From: Sphingomonas sp. Root720
Lineage (GTDB): Bacteria > Pseudomonadota > Alphaproteobacteria > Sphingomonadales > Sphingomonadaceae
Direction: 5' to 3'
Length of the DNA stretch: 64,000 nt
Assembly (NCBI RefSeq): GCF_001428605.1
Contig: NZ_LMID01000001.1
Coordinates: 875,372 to 939,371, forward strand
The notes below the pieces were generated by a model. That model saw only the letters and a program-made list of their open reading frames with translations, ran no database searches and was not told where the DNA came from. Made by a program: the position numbers and the translations under genes. Numbering within the stretch: the stretch's first letter is position 1; each line of letters begins with the position of its first letter. Positions 18,313 through 27,351 of this stretch are shown in pieces.

Positions 18313-20499
18313 GTGGTCGGCCGCCTGACCGAGCGGCTCGACCATATCGTCTATGACAATGTCCTGACCGCGTCGGGCCGTCCGCCGCCCGCCGATATCC
18401 TGATCGTCGCGATCGACAATCGCAGCCTGCAGGCGATCGGCCGCTGGCCCTGGCCGCGCGCTATCCACGCCCGCGCGCTCGACCGGCTGGCCGACGCGAA
18501 GCCGCGCGCGATCGGCTACGACGTGCTGTTCGTCGAGCCCACCGCCGACGACGCGCTGCTCGCCGCGGCGGTGCGGCGCAGCCCCACCTATCTGCCGATG
18601 GTGATCGACGTGCCAGGCGCCAACGGCGCGGCCTACGACGTCGCCCTGCCCGCCGGCCCGCTGAAGGATGCCGCCGCCGGCATCGCCCAGGTCAACCTGC
18701 ACTTCGACGACGACCGGGTGATCCGCACCGCCTATCTGGAAGAAGGCGGCGGCGGCCGTTCCTGGCTTCAGCTGTCGGCGCTGATGGCGGGCCAGCAGGC
18801 CCGCGGCGCCGCCGGCGGCGAGCGCGAGGGGCTGTGGCAGGCGCGACCGGTGATGATCCCCTATGGCGGAACCGCCGGCCATGTCAGCACCATATCCTTC
18901 GTCGACCTGCTCGACGGCCGCGTCCCCGCCGAACTGATCAGGGGCCGCTACGTCCTCATCGGCGCCACCGCCGACGGCATGGGCGACAGCTATCCCACCC
19001 CGACATCGGGGGTGACGAGCCAGATGGCGGGCGTCGAGATCCAGGCGCAGCTGCTCGACGCACTGCTGCGGGGCGACGCGATCACCCCCGCCTCGCCGGC
19101 CTGGATATTGTGGCTGGCGCTCTGCGCGCTCTGGACCATGCTGCTCGGTTTCCTGCGGCTCAGCCCCCGCGCCAACGCGAATCTCGCCCTGCTGCTGGTC
19201 ATCGCGCTGCCGCTGCTCAGCTTCCTGCTCTTCCGCTTCGGCCATGTCTGGCTGCCGCCGTCCGCGGCGCTCATCGGGCTGCTGTTCGTCTATCCGCTGT
19301 GGGGCTGGCGCCGGCTGCAGGCGATCGGCAGCTACATGAACGACGAACTGCGGCAGCTCGAGGTCGAAGGCGACGCCTTCCCCCGCCGCAACCGCGTGCT
19401 GAGCAACCGCGAGGTGACGCTGCAGGCCGGGCTGCTGCTGCAGGCGATCGACCGGCTGCGCGATCTTCGGCGCTTCCTGTCCGACGCGATCGGGCGCCTG
19501 CCCGACGCCCTGTTCGTCGCCGGACTCGACGGCCGGCTGGCGCTGACCAACGCGGAAGGACGCCGGCTCGCCCGCCGGCTCGGCGCGTCGAGCGAGATCG
19601 GCGCCGATCTCCATGCCCTGCTCGATCGCTTCCGCGCGGCGGAGGGGATCTCCTTCTCGCCCTTCGTCGCGGATGCCCCGGTGCAGGGGGGCGCCGAGAC
19701 CGCGACCGAGGACGGGGGCAGCTTCGACATCCGCTATGTCGCGCAGCGCGACGCCGCCGACGCCCAGGTCGGCTGGATCATCCGGATCGTCGACATCAGC
19801 GCCCTCAAGCAGGCCGAACGCCACAGGGAAGAGGCACTGCAACTGCTGAGCCACGACATGCGGGCACCGCAGTCGGCGATCCTATCGCTGCTGCGCGGTC
19901 CCGAGACCGGCGTTCCGAAGGCGATCGCCACCCGGATCGAGGGGCTGGCCAACCGCACGCTCGAACTGGCCGAGGACTTCGTCCAGCTAGCCCGTGCCGA
20001 GGCCAAGCCGATGGCCAACGAACCGCTCGACATGAACGACATCGCGATCGACGCCGCCGACGCGCTGTGGCCGGTGGCGAAGGCGCGCGGGATCAAGGTG
20101 ACGGTCGAAGGCGCGGAGATCGATCCGCACATGGTCGACGGCGATCGCCAGCTGCTGACCCGCGCGGTCCTCAACCTGATCGGCAACGCCATCAAATATA
20201 GCGATCCCGGCATGGGCGTCCGCTGTTCGGTCGAGGAGGCGGACGGCCATATCCGCGTCGCGGTCGCCGACAGGGGCGTCGGCATGGACGAGACGCAGCT
20301 CGCGGGTCTCTTCTCGCGCTTTCAGCAGGGGCCGCGCGAAGGGGTCGGGCTCGGCCTCGCCTTCGTCCGCACGGTCGTCGCGCGCCATGGCGGCAGGATC
20401 GATTGCGAGAGCGCGCCGGGCGAAGGCACGACCTTCACCATCGAGCTGCGCAAGAGCGCGTTCGATCCTTATGCCGAAGACGCCTATAGCGGCGAATAG
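18313..20499 (+). CDS. CHASE2-domain sensor histidine kinase (start uncertain)
   Basis: The 728-residue frame contains an extracytoplasmic CHASE2 domain (residues about 5-245), three transmembrane helices (about 258-335), a PAS-like region (about 390-500) and a histidine kinase core. The H-box is LLSHDMRAPQSAIL, with the N-box NLIGNAIKYSD, then DRGVGM and GVGLGLAFVRTVV. The only canonical in-frame start is GTG 18313, but the frame is open back to 18211 and encodes a needed first membrane helix (LYAEWFAVAVVATLLIIALVV) upstream of it. No ATG, GTG or TTG is in frame there. The real protein therefore starts at a non-canonical codon or follows a frameshift. Its 3' end overlaps the convergent next gene by 16 bp. 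Confidence 0.8.
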   Translation: MVGRLTERLDHIVYDNVLTASGRPPPADILIVAIDNRSLQAIGRWPWPRAIHARALDRLADAKPRAIGYDVLFVEPTADDALLAAAVRRSPTYLPMVIDVPGANGAAYDVALPAGPLKDAAAGIAQVNLHFDDDRVIRTAYLEEGGGGRSWLQLSALMAGQQARGAAGGEREGLWQARPVMIPYGGTAGHVSTISFVDLLDGRVPAELIRGRYVLIGATADGMGDSYPTPTSGVTSQMAGVEIQAQLLDALLRGDAITPASPAWILWLALCALWTMLLGFLRLSPRANANLALLLVIALPLLSFLLFRFGHVWLPPSAALIGLLFVYPLWGWRRLQAIGSYMNDELRQLEVEGDAFPRRNRVLSNREVTLQAGLLLQAIDRLRDLRRFLSDAIGRLPDALFVAGLDGRLALTNAEGRRLARRLGASSEIGADLHALLDRFRAAEGISFSPFVADAPVQGGAETATEDGGSFDIRYVAQRDAADAQVGWIIRIVDISALKQAERHREEALQLLSHDMRAPQSAILSLLRGPETGVPKAIATRIEGLANRTLELAEDFVQLARAEAKPMANEPLDMNDIAIDAADALWPVAKARGIKVTVEGAEIDPHMVDGDRQLLTRAVLNLIGNAIKYSDPGMGVRCSVEEADGHIRVAVADRGVGMDETQLAGLFSRFQQGPREGVGLGLAFVRTVVARHGGRIDCESAPGEGTTFTIELRKSAFDPYAEDAYSGE

Positions 20500-21764
20500 G
20501 CCACGCGTTCCGCCAGCCGGGGCTCGAGCCCCAGAAAGCCGGCGATCGCCGCGGCGGCGCGATGCGAACTGCGTTCGCCGTCGCGCAGGTCGAACGTATC
20601 GCGGAACGCCGCCCTCTGGACGGTCGCGAAATCGCGATGGCCGACGATCGCCTGCTCGATGGCGGGAACCACCTGCTCGACACCGTCGATCACGGGGCCG
20701 AAGCGCCAGTGATCATGGTTGGGATCGCCCCGCCACATGCGACCGTTGCTGTTGACGAACAGGCAGGGGCGCGGCCGGCGTAGATATTCATAGACCTGGC
20801 TGCTGACGTCGCCCAGATAGATGTCGGCCATGCTGGTGTAGGTCATGTCGATCGATCGTTCGCTGCCATAGTCGACATGGACATGCGACCGCGTGGCGAA
20901 CGGGCCGAACACCGCTTCCGCCTCCGCTCGCCCGCCGCGCGTGTCGCAGAGCCGGATGTGCGGGGCGATGATCAGATTATAGCGGTCGGCATCGACGATC
21001 CGGCGGACCAGCTCGAAGCCGTGGCTGCGCCAGGATCCGAGCGTCGGCGAGAAATGCGGGTTGTAGAGGATGATCGGCCGTTCGACCGCGAAGGGGTTCC
21101 AGTTCCGGTCGCGCAGCCGGTCGGCCGCCTCGAACTTGGGATAGCCGACGATGGCGCTGTGCCCCTCGCGCACCAGCCCGTCCTCGAGCATGCGGCGGCG
21201 CTGCTTCTCCCCTGCCATCAGCGCGAAATCGAACCGCGCGATGCGCCGGTCGAAGCCCGCCGCCCGGTCGCCGGCGCCATGGTCGATATGGATGAAGCGC
21301 GGCCGGGCGACGCCCAGCAAACGGAGCAGGATCGATGTCCGTTCGGGCAGGGCGATCGCGTCATAACCGTTCATCCGGCGCCGGATCGCGAGCAGGGTCG
21401 GGAGCTTGGGCGGCACCACCCACCCGAGCCGCGCCGCGAGCGCGCGGACGAGCGGCGATCCCACCTGCTCGAAGCGCAGCAACGGCTGGCTCTCCGGAAG
21501 GATCGCGGCGCGGGCCAGATCGAGGTTGACCCTGGTCGAGGAAAGGATGTCGACCTCCGCCCGCCAGCCGAGCGCCAGTTCCTCGGCACTGGTGATCCCG
21601 TGCAGCATCTGGTGCGGTTGGGCATTGAAGAAGAAGGCGATGCGCGGCGCTTGCCGGCGATCGGCGACGGGGGTTTCGGGCGAGCCCGCGGACAGCGGGT
21701 CCACGCCGGGCGGGGCGAACGCCTCCACCCCCGTCTCCGCCAGCCCGATCGATCCCGTCGCCAT
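20484..21764 (-). CDS. CDP-glycerol glycerophosphotransferase-like protein
   Basis: The 426-residue protein resembles the teichoic-acid glycerophosphotransferase/GT-B fold. An N-terminal half with RIAFFFNAQPHQMLHGITSAEE is followed by IDHGAGDRAAGFD, VGYPKFEAADRL, RPIILYNPHFSPTLGSW and MADIYLGDVSSQVYEYL, the last matching the nucleotide-binding DxSS segment of that family. No signal peptide is present; the enzyme would act at the cytoplasmic face on envelope polymer or capsule precursors. It converges on the CHASE2 kinase with a 16-bp overlap. Donor and acceptor are unknown. Confidence 0.65.
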   Translation of the reverse strand: MATGSIGLAETGVEAFAPPGVDPLSAGSPETPVADRRQAPRIAFFFNAQPHQMLHGITSAEELALGWRAEVDILSSTRVNLDLARAAILPESQPLLRFEQVGSPLVRALAARLGWVVPPKLPTLLAIRRRMNGYDAIALPERTSILLRLLGVARPRFIHIDHGAGDRAAGFDRRIARFDFALMAGEKQRRRMLEDGLVREGHSAIVGYPKFEAADRLRDRNWNPFAVERPIILYNPHFSPTLGSWRSHGFELVRRIVDADRYNLIIAPHIRLCDTRGGRAEAEAVFGPFATRSHVHVDYGSERSIDMTYTSMADIYLGDVSSQVYEYLRRPRPCLFVNSNGRMWRGDPNHDHWRFGPVIDGVEQVVPAIEQAIVGHRDFATVQRAAFRDTFDLRDGERSSHRAAAAIAGFLGLEPRLAERVAYSPL

Positions 21765-21965
21765 GCCTCGTCCGCTCCCGCTTTGGCGAGAGACGCCGCC
21801 CGGCGCAGGTCACCGCAGTCCGGACCTTCGGAATTTTCGCTCGCGCACGGGGATGCTTCGGTCGGGCTGGCGCGGCGAGAGGGGTTTGCCGAAGCTGTCT
21901 CGGCAAGGTCGGGCCCTGCCGCCTATCGCGCCTCGTCCCCGGCGAAGGCGCCTTGAAATAGCGAC

Positions 21966-21990
21966 GCAACCCGAGCCGCCTCGCTTCGTT
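21966..21990 (+). promoter_or_regulatory. Candidate EcfG promoter (one mismatch)
   Basis: GCAAC at 21966-21970, 16-nt spacer, then CGTT at 21987-21990; the consensus is GGAAC, 16-17 nt, CGTT. The start codon of the stress protein gene lies 49 nt downstream, a spacing close to the other candidates in this window. Confidence 0.4.
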
Positions 21991-22039
21991 GTTTCGGCAA
22001 GACCGCTTGCAAGACGCCCACCACACCGATGAGGAGAGC

Positions 22040-22522
22040 ATGATGACCGATACCGCCAAGCTGAAAGAGAAACTTTGGGAAAAGCTCAGCGACGGTCCCT
22101 ATCTGATGATGGGCCTTACCTCCGCTCATGAACATTCCGAGCCGCTGACGGCGATGCTCGACAAGGACCAGGTCGACCGCATCTATTTCTTCATCGGCCG
22201 CGACAACCGGCTGGCGAAGGGCGGCCCGGCGATGGCCCAGTTCGTATCGAAGGGGCAGGACTATTTCGCGTGCCTGTCGGGCCAGGCGACGATCGATAAC
22301 GACCCCGCGATGATCGACAAGCTCTGGTCGAAGCCGGTCGAAAGCTGGTTCCCCGGCGGCAAGACCGATCCCAACCTCGCCCTGCTCCGCTTCGACATCG
22401 ACGAGGCCGAGCTGTGGGAGGCGGACATGTCGCTGGCCGGCAAGATCAAGATGCTGTTCGGCGGCAAGATCAAGCCCAGCGACGAAGGCAGCCACGCCGT
22501 GGTGCAGAGCACCGCCGTCTGA
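22040..22522 (+). CDS. General stress protein 26-like (pyridoxamine-phosphate-oxidase fold)
   Basis: The 160-residue protein has the split beta-barrel flavin-binding fold of general stress protein 26 homologues. Signature parts are GPYLMMGLTSAHEHSEPLTAML, RIYFFIGRDNRLAKG, GQDYFACLSGQATIDNDPAMIDKLWSK and WFPGGKTDPNLALLRFDIDEAELW. Such proteins bind FMN or FAD and are usually stress-induced; no reaction is established. Start ATG 22040 (MMTDTAK) follows GAGGAGAG. An EcfG-like promoter precedes it. Confidence 0.88.
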   Translation: MMTDTAKLKEKLWEKLSDGPYLMMGLTSAHEHSEPLTAMLDKDQVDRIYFFIGRDNRLAKGGPAMAQFVSKGQDYFACLSGQATIDNDPAMIDKLWSKPVESWFPGGKTDPNLALLRFDIDEAELWEADMSLAGKIKMLFGGKIKPSDEGSHAVVQSTAV

Positions 22523-22526
22523 CACC

Positions 22527-24422
22527 TTGGGTCCGTTTCTGAGGAGCAGCCATGACCCCGGCCTTGAGGCCGGCCCGGCAGCGGCGGCATCGCCGCCGCG
22601 CCGGGCCGGCCGTTGGCTTTTGCTGGCGGCGGGGGTCCTGGCGCTCCTCGCCCTGCTCGTCGCGGCCTTTCCCTGGGGCCTGTTGAGAGAACCTGCCGAG
22701 CGCGCGCTGTCGAAGCATTTCGGACGGACGGTCACGATCGGCACGCTGCGGCGGATCGACCGCTTCTCCTTCGCTCCGGTGATCGAAGTGCGCGACCTGC
22801 GCGTGCCGCAGGCCGCATGGGCCGGTCGAGGCGATCTGGCCCGCGTCGATAGGTTGGTCGTCACCGTACCGCTGGCAGGACTGCTGCGGCGCGGCTTCCA
22901 TGCGCACTCGGTACGGATCGACGGGATGTCCCTCGACCTGGTTCGCACCGCCGACGGGCGCGAGAACTGGCGGGCGGCCGGAGAAGCCGGGTCCGGCGGA
23001 CGGCCGCCGAGCATAGACGGCCTGTCGATCGCCAACGGCAGGATAAGCTATCGCGACGCCCGGCGGCGCCGCACGATGGCGGCCACGATCGTCGCCGGCC
23101 CCAAGGGCATGACCATAGAGGGCCGGGGCGATGTTCTCGGCGCCCCCGTGTCGATCGGCGTGCGCGCCGCGCCGGTCGGCGGGACGGGACGCTGGCCCTT
23201 CCGGGTCATGATCGACGGAAAGGCCATGACCATGGCGCTCGACGGTGCCATGGCGCGCCCGCTCGACGTCGGCCATCTCGACATGGATGTGCGGGCCCGG
23301 GCGAACAACCTCTCCTATGTCGATGCGGTGGTCGAGGCCGGCCTGCCGCGGACCCAGCCCGTCGACCTGCGCGCCCATGCGCGGCGCGACGGGAACGACT
23401 GGACCGTGACGCGGCTCAAGGGCACGGTCGGCCGGTCCGACATCGCCGGCGAGGCGACCATCCGGAAGCGGGCCGGCCGTCACGTCATCGACGGCACCGT
23501 GCGGGCGCGCCGGTTCGACTTCGACGATCTCTCCGACGCGCGCAGTCGCTCGATCGCGATGGAGAAACGCTGGCGCTTCGGCCCGCGCGTCTTTCCCGAC
23601 ACGGCGATCGATCTCGACAATGTCCGCCGGACCGATGGCACGCTGCGCGTCCACGCCGAGCGGCTGCTGTGGCCGGGCCCCTCGCCCTTCCGGTCGCTCG
23701 ACGGCACGATCCGGCTCGATCACGGCCTGCTGACGGTCGACGACCTCCGGCTCGGCCTGACCCACGGCACGATGGCGGGCAAGCTGCGCATCGAGCAGCG
23801 CGACGGCGACGGTCCGGTCCTGTCGCTCGACCTGATGCTGCGGAACGGCCGCATCGTCGACTTCGCGCCCGATACGCGGATCGACGGCGGCCTGACCGGG
23901 CGGATGCGGCTGACCGGCCCGGGCGACACCGTCCGCGCCGCGATCGGCCGGTCGAGCGGCATGATCGGCATCGTCGGACAGGGCGGCACCCTGCCCGTCC
24001 GGACCGCGGCGCTGCTCGGCCAGGACCTGCTCGGCGGCGTCTTCGGCAGCCGGAGCGAGCTGGCCCGGCTGCGCTGCGCCGCGATCCGCCTCGACGCCAG
24101 CGGCGGCGTCGCCACCGTCGATCCGATGATCGTCGACACCAGCCGGGCCCGGACCGAGATGACGGGCCGGATCATGCTGGCCGAGGAACGCCTGGCGCTC
24201 GAGATGCGGGGCACGCCCAAGCAGGGCGCCGGACTGCGCCTCGTCGGCCCGGTGCTGATCACCGGCACGCTGAAGGAACCCGATGTCGCCCTGCCCGGCA
24301 AGGGCGGCGTGGTCGGCAAGCTGTTCAAGAGCATCGGGCGCGCGATCGACGGCGAGAAGGAACCGGTCGCGACCGACGCCGATTGCGCGGGCCTCGCGGC
24401 CCGGGCGCTCGCCGACCGCTAG
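22527..24422 (+). CDS. AsmA-family protein (start uncertain)
   Basis: The 631-residue frame has one N-terminal transmembrane helix (WLLLAAGVLALLALLVAAFPWGLL, residues about 30-53) and then a long beta-rich periplasmic region typical of AsmA/YhdP-type proteins, thought to bridge the envelope and move lipids. Motifs include LSKHFGRTVTIGTLRRI near residue 60 and PLDVGHLDMDVRARANNLSYVD. The only in-frame start before the helix is TTG 22527, which has no ribosome-binding site and lies 4 nt after the preceding stop. A well-placed GAGGAG then ATG 22552 exists but is out of frame. Identity as AsmA-like is good; the N-terminus is not settled. Confidence 0.8.
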   Translation: MGPFLRSSHDPGLEAGPAAAASPPRRAGRWLLLAAGVLALLALLVAAFPWGLLREPAERALSKHFGRTVTIGTLRRIDRFSFAPVIEVRDLRVPQAAWAGRGDLARVDRLVVTVPLAGLLRRGFHAHSVRIDGMSLDLVRTADGRENWRAAGEAGSGGRPPSIDGLSIANGRISYRDARRRRTMAATIVAGPKGMTIEGRGDVLGAPVSIGVRAAPVGGTGRWPFRVMIDGKAMTMALDGAMARPLDVGHLDMDVRARANNLSYVDAVVEAGLPRTQPVDLRAHARRDGNDWTVTRLKGTVGRSDIAGEATIRKRAGRHVIDGTVRARRFDFDDLSDARSRSIAMEKRWRFGPRVFPDTAIDLDNVRRTDGTLRVHAERLLWPGPSPFRSLDGTIRLDHGLLTVDDLRLGLTHGTMAGKLRIEQRDGDGPVLSLDLMLRNGRIVDFAPDTRIDGGLTGRMRLTGPGDTVRAAIGRSSGMIGIVGQGGTLPVRTAALLGQDLLGGVFGSRSELARLRCAAIRLDASGGVATVDPMIVDTSRARTEMTGRIMLAEERLALEMRGTPKQGAGLRLVGPVLITGTLKEPDVALPGKGGVVGKLFKSIGRAIDGEKEPVATDADCAGLAARALADR

Positions 24423-24455
24423 ACCAGGGGACGGGACGGCGAGACCGCCTCGGGA

Positions 24456-24968
24456 TCATTTGAGCTTCAGCGGCAATCCGGCGGCGACAAGCTGGACCTC
24501 GTCGACGGCGGCGCCTACCCGCTGGTTGATGATCCCCGCCTCGTCGCGGAAGCGCCGGGCGAGCGCGTTGTCGGGGACGATCCCGAAGCCGACCTCGTTG
24601 GCGACGAGGACCAGCGGGCCCTCCGCCGTGCCGATCGCTTCGACCAGCGCGGCGGTCGCGACCCGGCAATCATGGTCGCCGAGGATCAGGTTGGTCGTCC
24701 ACAGGGTCAGGCAGTCGATCAGCAGGACGATGTTGGGCCGCGACCGCGCGACGATCGTCCCGGCGAGATCGAGCGGCGTCTCGACGGTCTGCCACGCCGC
24801 GTCGCGGTCGTCGCGGTGGCGGGCGATCCGGTCGCGCATCTCGTCGTCGAAGGCCTGCGCGGTGGCGACGAACAGGCGCTGGAGCCCGGTCGCTTCCGCC
24901 CGCGCCTGCGCGTAGCGGCTCTTGCCCGACCGGGCGCCGCCGAGGACGAGCAGGCTGCGGCCGCCCAT
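24456..24968 (-). CDS. cobU: Adenosylcobinamide kinase / guanylyltransferase
   Basis: The 170-residue bifunctional enzyme phosphorylates adenosylcobinamide and attaches GMP, giving adenosylcobinamide-GDP for CobS. The P-loop GGARSGKS lies at residues 10-17. LLIDCLTLWTTNL and VLVANEVGFGIVP are the family blocks; the length is typical. It is the last gene of the leftward cobalamin run and its start overlaps the stop of cobQ by one base. Also called CobP in Pseudomonas nomenclature. Confidence 0.93.
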   Translation of the reverse strand: MGGRSLLVLGGARSGKSRYAQARAEATGLQRLFVATAQAFDDEMRDRIARHRDDRDAAWQTVETPLDLAGTIVARSRPNIVLLIDCLTLWTTNLILGDHDCRVATAALVEAIGTAEGPLVLVANEVGFGIVPDNALARRFRDEAGIINQRVGAAVDEVQLVAAGLPLKLK

Positions 24969-26425
24969 CAGCGCGCTTCCGCCGCGAGCGCGATTAGCGC
25001 ATCGACGTCGACATGGCGTTCGAGCCCTTCGGCGATCTCGTCGAGCGCGGTGTCGACGCTCGCGGCATGATCCCGCCCGCCGCCCGCGACACCGAGCCGC
25101 GCGAGCAGGGCGCGGCGCAGATCGGCACTCGCGAGCACGCCGTGGACATAGCTGCCGATCACCGTGCCGCCGGCGTCGATCGCGCCATCCGTCCGGCCAT
25201 CGTCGAAACGGGCAAAGGCCCGCGCCATGTCGCCGCCGGCGGTCTCGCCCATATGCATCTCATAGCCGGCGAAGCGCGCGCCGAGCGCGACCCCCTCGAC
25301 CCGGCGCAACGTCTTGGCCGGCGACAGGCGCGTCTCGACGTCGAGCAGGCCGAGCCCCTCGGCCGCGCCCGCCGGCCCTTCGATCCCGTCCGGGTCGCTC
25401 ACCCGCCGCCCGAGCATCTGGAAACCGCCGCACAGGCCGAGGATCGCCCCTCTGCGCCGATGATGGGCGAGGATGTCGATGTCCCAGCCCTCGGCCCTGA
25501 GCGCGCCGAGATCGGCGATCGTCGCCTTGGAACCCGGCAGGACGATCAGCGTCGCCTCCGCCGGGATCGGCCGCCCCGGCGGGACCATCGCCAGCTCGAC
25601 GCCCGGCTCGAGCTTGAGCGGATCGAGATCGTCGAAGTTCGAGATGCGCGGCAGGATCGGGCAGGCGACGATCGCCCTGCCCTCATACGGGTCGCCACGC
25701 CGTTCGAGGATCACCGCATCCTCGCTCGGCAGCCGCGCGGTCGCGGACAGCCAGGGGACGACCCCGAAGCCGCGCCAGCCCGATAGCTGCTCGATCTGGC
25801 GATAGCCGTCCTCGAACAGCGCCGGATCGCCCCGGAATTTGTTGATCAGGAAGCCTCGGATCATCGCGGCGTCGGCGGGGTCGATGACGGTGCGCGTCCC
25901 GACGATCGCCGCGATCACCCCGCCGCGATCGATGTCGCCGACCAGCACCACCGGCACGTCGGCCGCGCGGGCGAACCCCATATTGGCGATGTCGCCCGCG
26001 CGCAGGTTGATCTCGGCGGGCGATCCGGCGCCCTCGACGACGACGACGTCGCAATCGGCGGACAATCGCCGGTAGCTCGCCATCACCTCGTCGAGTAGCG
26101 CCCCGCGTGCCTCGCGGAAATTGCCGGCGCCCAGCGTGCCGCGCACCTTGCCATGGACGATCAGCTGCGAGGTCCGGTCGGCCTGTGGCTTCAGCAGCAC
26201 CGGATTCATGTCGCTATGCGGTTCGGCGCGGCAGGCGATCGCCTGGAGCGCCTGCGCGCGGCCGATTTCCCCGCCGTCGACGGTGACGGCGGCGTTGTTC
26301 GACATGTTCTGCGACTTGAACGGGCGGACGCGGAGGCCGCGATTGACGAGCGCGCGGCACAGCCCCGCGACCAGCACCGACTTGCCGACGTCCGAGCCGG
26401 TCCCCTGCAGCATCACAGCGCCCAT
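24968..26425 (-). CDS. cobQ: Cobyric acid synthase (glutamine-hydrolysing)
   Basis: CobQ amidates positions b, d, e and g of adenosylcobyrinic a,c-diamide using glutamine. The 485-residue protein has an ATPase-like N-terminal domain ([18 protein letters not shown], residues 5-22) and a class I glutamine amidotransferase domain with the nucleophile in [14 protein letters not shown] and the catalytic histidine in YVHGVLAS. The start at MGAVML (26425) is preferred; ATG 26449 is also in frame. It overlaps cobD by 13 bp. The gene implies cobyrinic diamide, or a corrinoid at that stage, is available, although no ring-building genes lie here. Confidence 0.95.
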   Translation of the reverse strand: MGAVMLQGTGSDVGKSVLVAGLCRALVNRGLRVRPFKSQNMSNNAAVTVDGGEIGRAQALQAIACRAEPHSDMNPVLLKPQADRTSQLIVHGKVRGTLGAGNFREARGALLDEVMASYRRLSADCDVVVVEGAGSPAEINLRAGDIANMGFARAADVPVVLVGDIDRGGVIAAIVGTRTVIDPADAAMIRGFLINKFRGDPALFEDGYRQIEQLSGWRGFGVVPWLSATARLPSEDAVILERRGDPYEGRAIVACPILPRISNFDDLDPLKLEPGVELAMVPPGRPIPAEATLIVLPGSKATIADLGALRAEGWDIDILAHHRRRGAILGLCGGFQMLGRRVSDPDGIEGPAGAAEGLGLLDVETRLSPAKTLRRVEGVALGARFAGYEMHMGETAGGDMARAFARFDDGRTDGAIDAGGTVIGSYVHGVLASADLRRALLARLGVAGGGRDHAASVDTALDEIAEGLERHVDVDALIALAAEAR

Positions 26426-27351
26426 GCACAGCCTCCCGCGATCAGCCATAGCAGCAGGCAGGCGCGCCGATAGACGGCGATCGCGCGCCCTATGTCCTTC
26501 GCATCGGCCGCGGCGCGGCCCGTTCCGATCCAGCGCTTGTCGATCATCACCCCGTCATAGGCGATCGGACCGGCCAGGCGCAGCCCCAGCGCGCCGGCCA
26601 TCGCCGCTTCGGTCCAGCCGGCATTGGGCGATGCATGGTTGCGGGCGTCGCGCAGCATCACCCGCCATCCCCCGCCCCCGGCGATGCAGATCAGCGCGCC
26701 GCCAATCCGCGCGGGCAGCAGGTTGAGCAGGTCGTCGCTCCGCGCCGCCGCCCAGCCGAAGGCGCGCCAGCGCGCCTCCCTGTGGCCGATCAGGCTGTCG
26801 GCGGTGTTGACCGCCTTATAGGCCCAGATGCCGGGCAGGCCGAGCAGCAGCAGCCAGAACAGCGGCGCGGCGATGCCGTCGCAGAAGCTTTCGGCGAGGC
26901 TCTCGATCGCCGCACGGGCAATGCCGCTCTGGTCGAGCGCGGCGGTGTCGCGCCCGACGATCATCGCGACCGCGCGGCGCGCGCCCTCGACGTCCCCGGC
27001 GGCAAGCGCGCGGGCGACCGGGCGAACATGATCGAACAGGCTGCGCTGGGCGAGCGCGGGAAAGGCGAGCAGCGCGACGGCGATCCAGCCCGAGGCGCCC
27101 AGCGCCTGGAGCAGCAGGCCCTGGACGACGAAACCGCCGCCGCCCGCGACCGTCAGCAGGATCGCCACCGTCGCGACGCCGAACAGCCGGCGCCCGGCCG
27201 CGCTTCGATCCGGCCGGTTCCAGCGCGCCTCGCACGCCGCGATGATCCGTGCGAAGCCGCCCACCGGATGGCCGATCCGGCGATAGAGCGCGCCGGGCCA
27301 GCCGATCGCGGCATCGAGCATCAGCGCGGCGAGCGCGATCGGATCAGCCAT
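26413..27351 (-). CDS. cobD: Adenosylcobinamide-phosphate synthase (CbiB/CobD)
   Basis: This 312-residue polytopic membrane enzyme joins the aminopropanol-phosphate side chain to cobyric acid. Family blocks include [20 protein letters not shown] near residue 20, [23 protein letters not shown] (about 165-187), [16 protein letters not shown] and [21 protein letters not shown]. It sits directly between cobC, which makes the side-chain precursor, and cobQ, matching the pathway order, and overlaps both. CbiB is the Salmonella name. Confidence 0.93.
   Translation of the reverse strand: MADPIALAALMLDAAIGWPGALYRRIGHPVGGFARIIAACEARWNRPDRSAAGRRLFGVATVAILLTVAGGGGFVVQGLLLQALGASGWIAVALLAFPALAQRSLFDHVRPVARALAAGDVEGARRAVAMIVGRDTAALDQSGIARAAIESLAESFCDGIAAPLFWLLLLGLPGIWAYKAVNTADSLIGHREARWRAFGWAAARSDDLLNLLPARIGGALICIAGGGGWRVMLRDARNHASPNAGWTEAAMAGALGLRLAGPIAYDGVMIDKRWIGTGRAAADAKDIGRAIAVYRRACLLLWLIAGGCAWAL

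Noticed and set aside
22552-22692. Short frame from ATG 22552 behind a good Shine-Dalgarno site
   Set aside because: Gives an Arg-rich peptide that stops quickly; noted only as evidence about the AsmA-like start.
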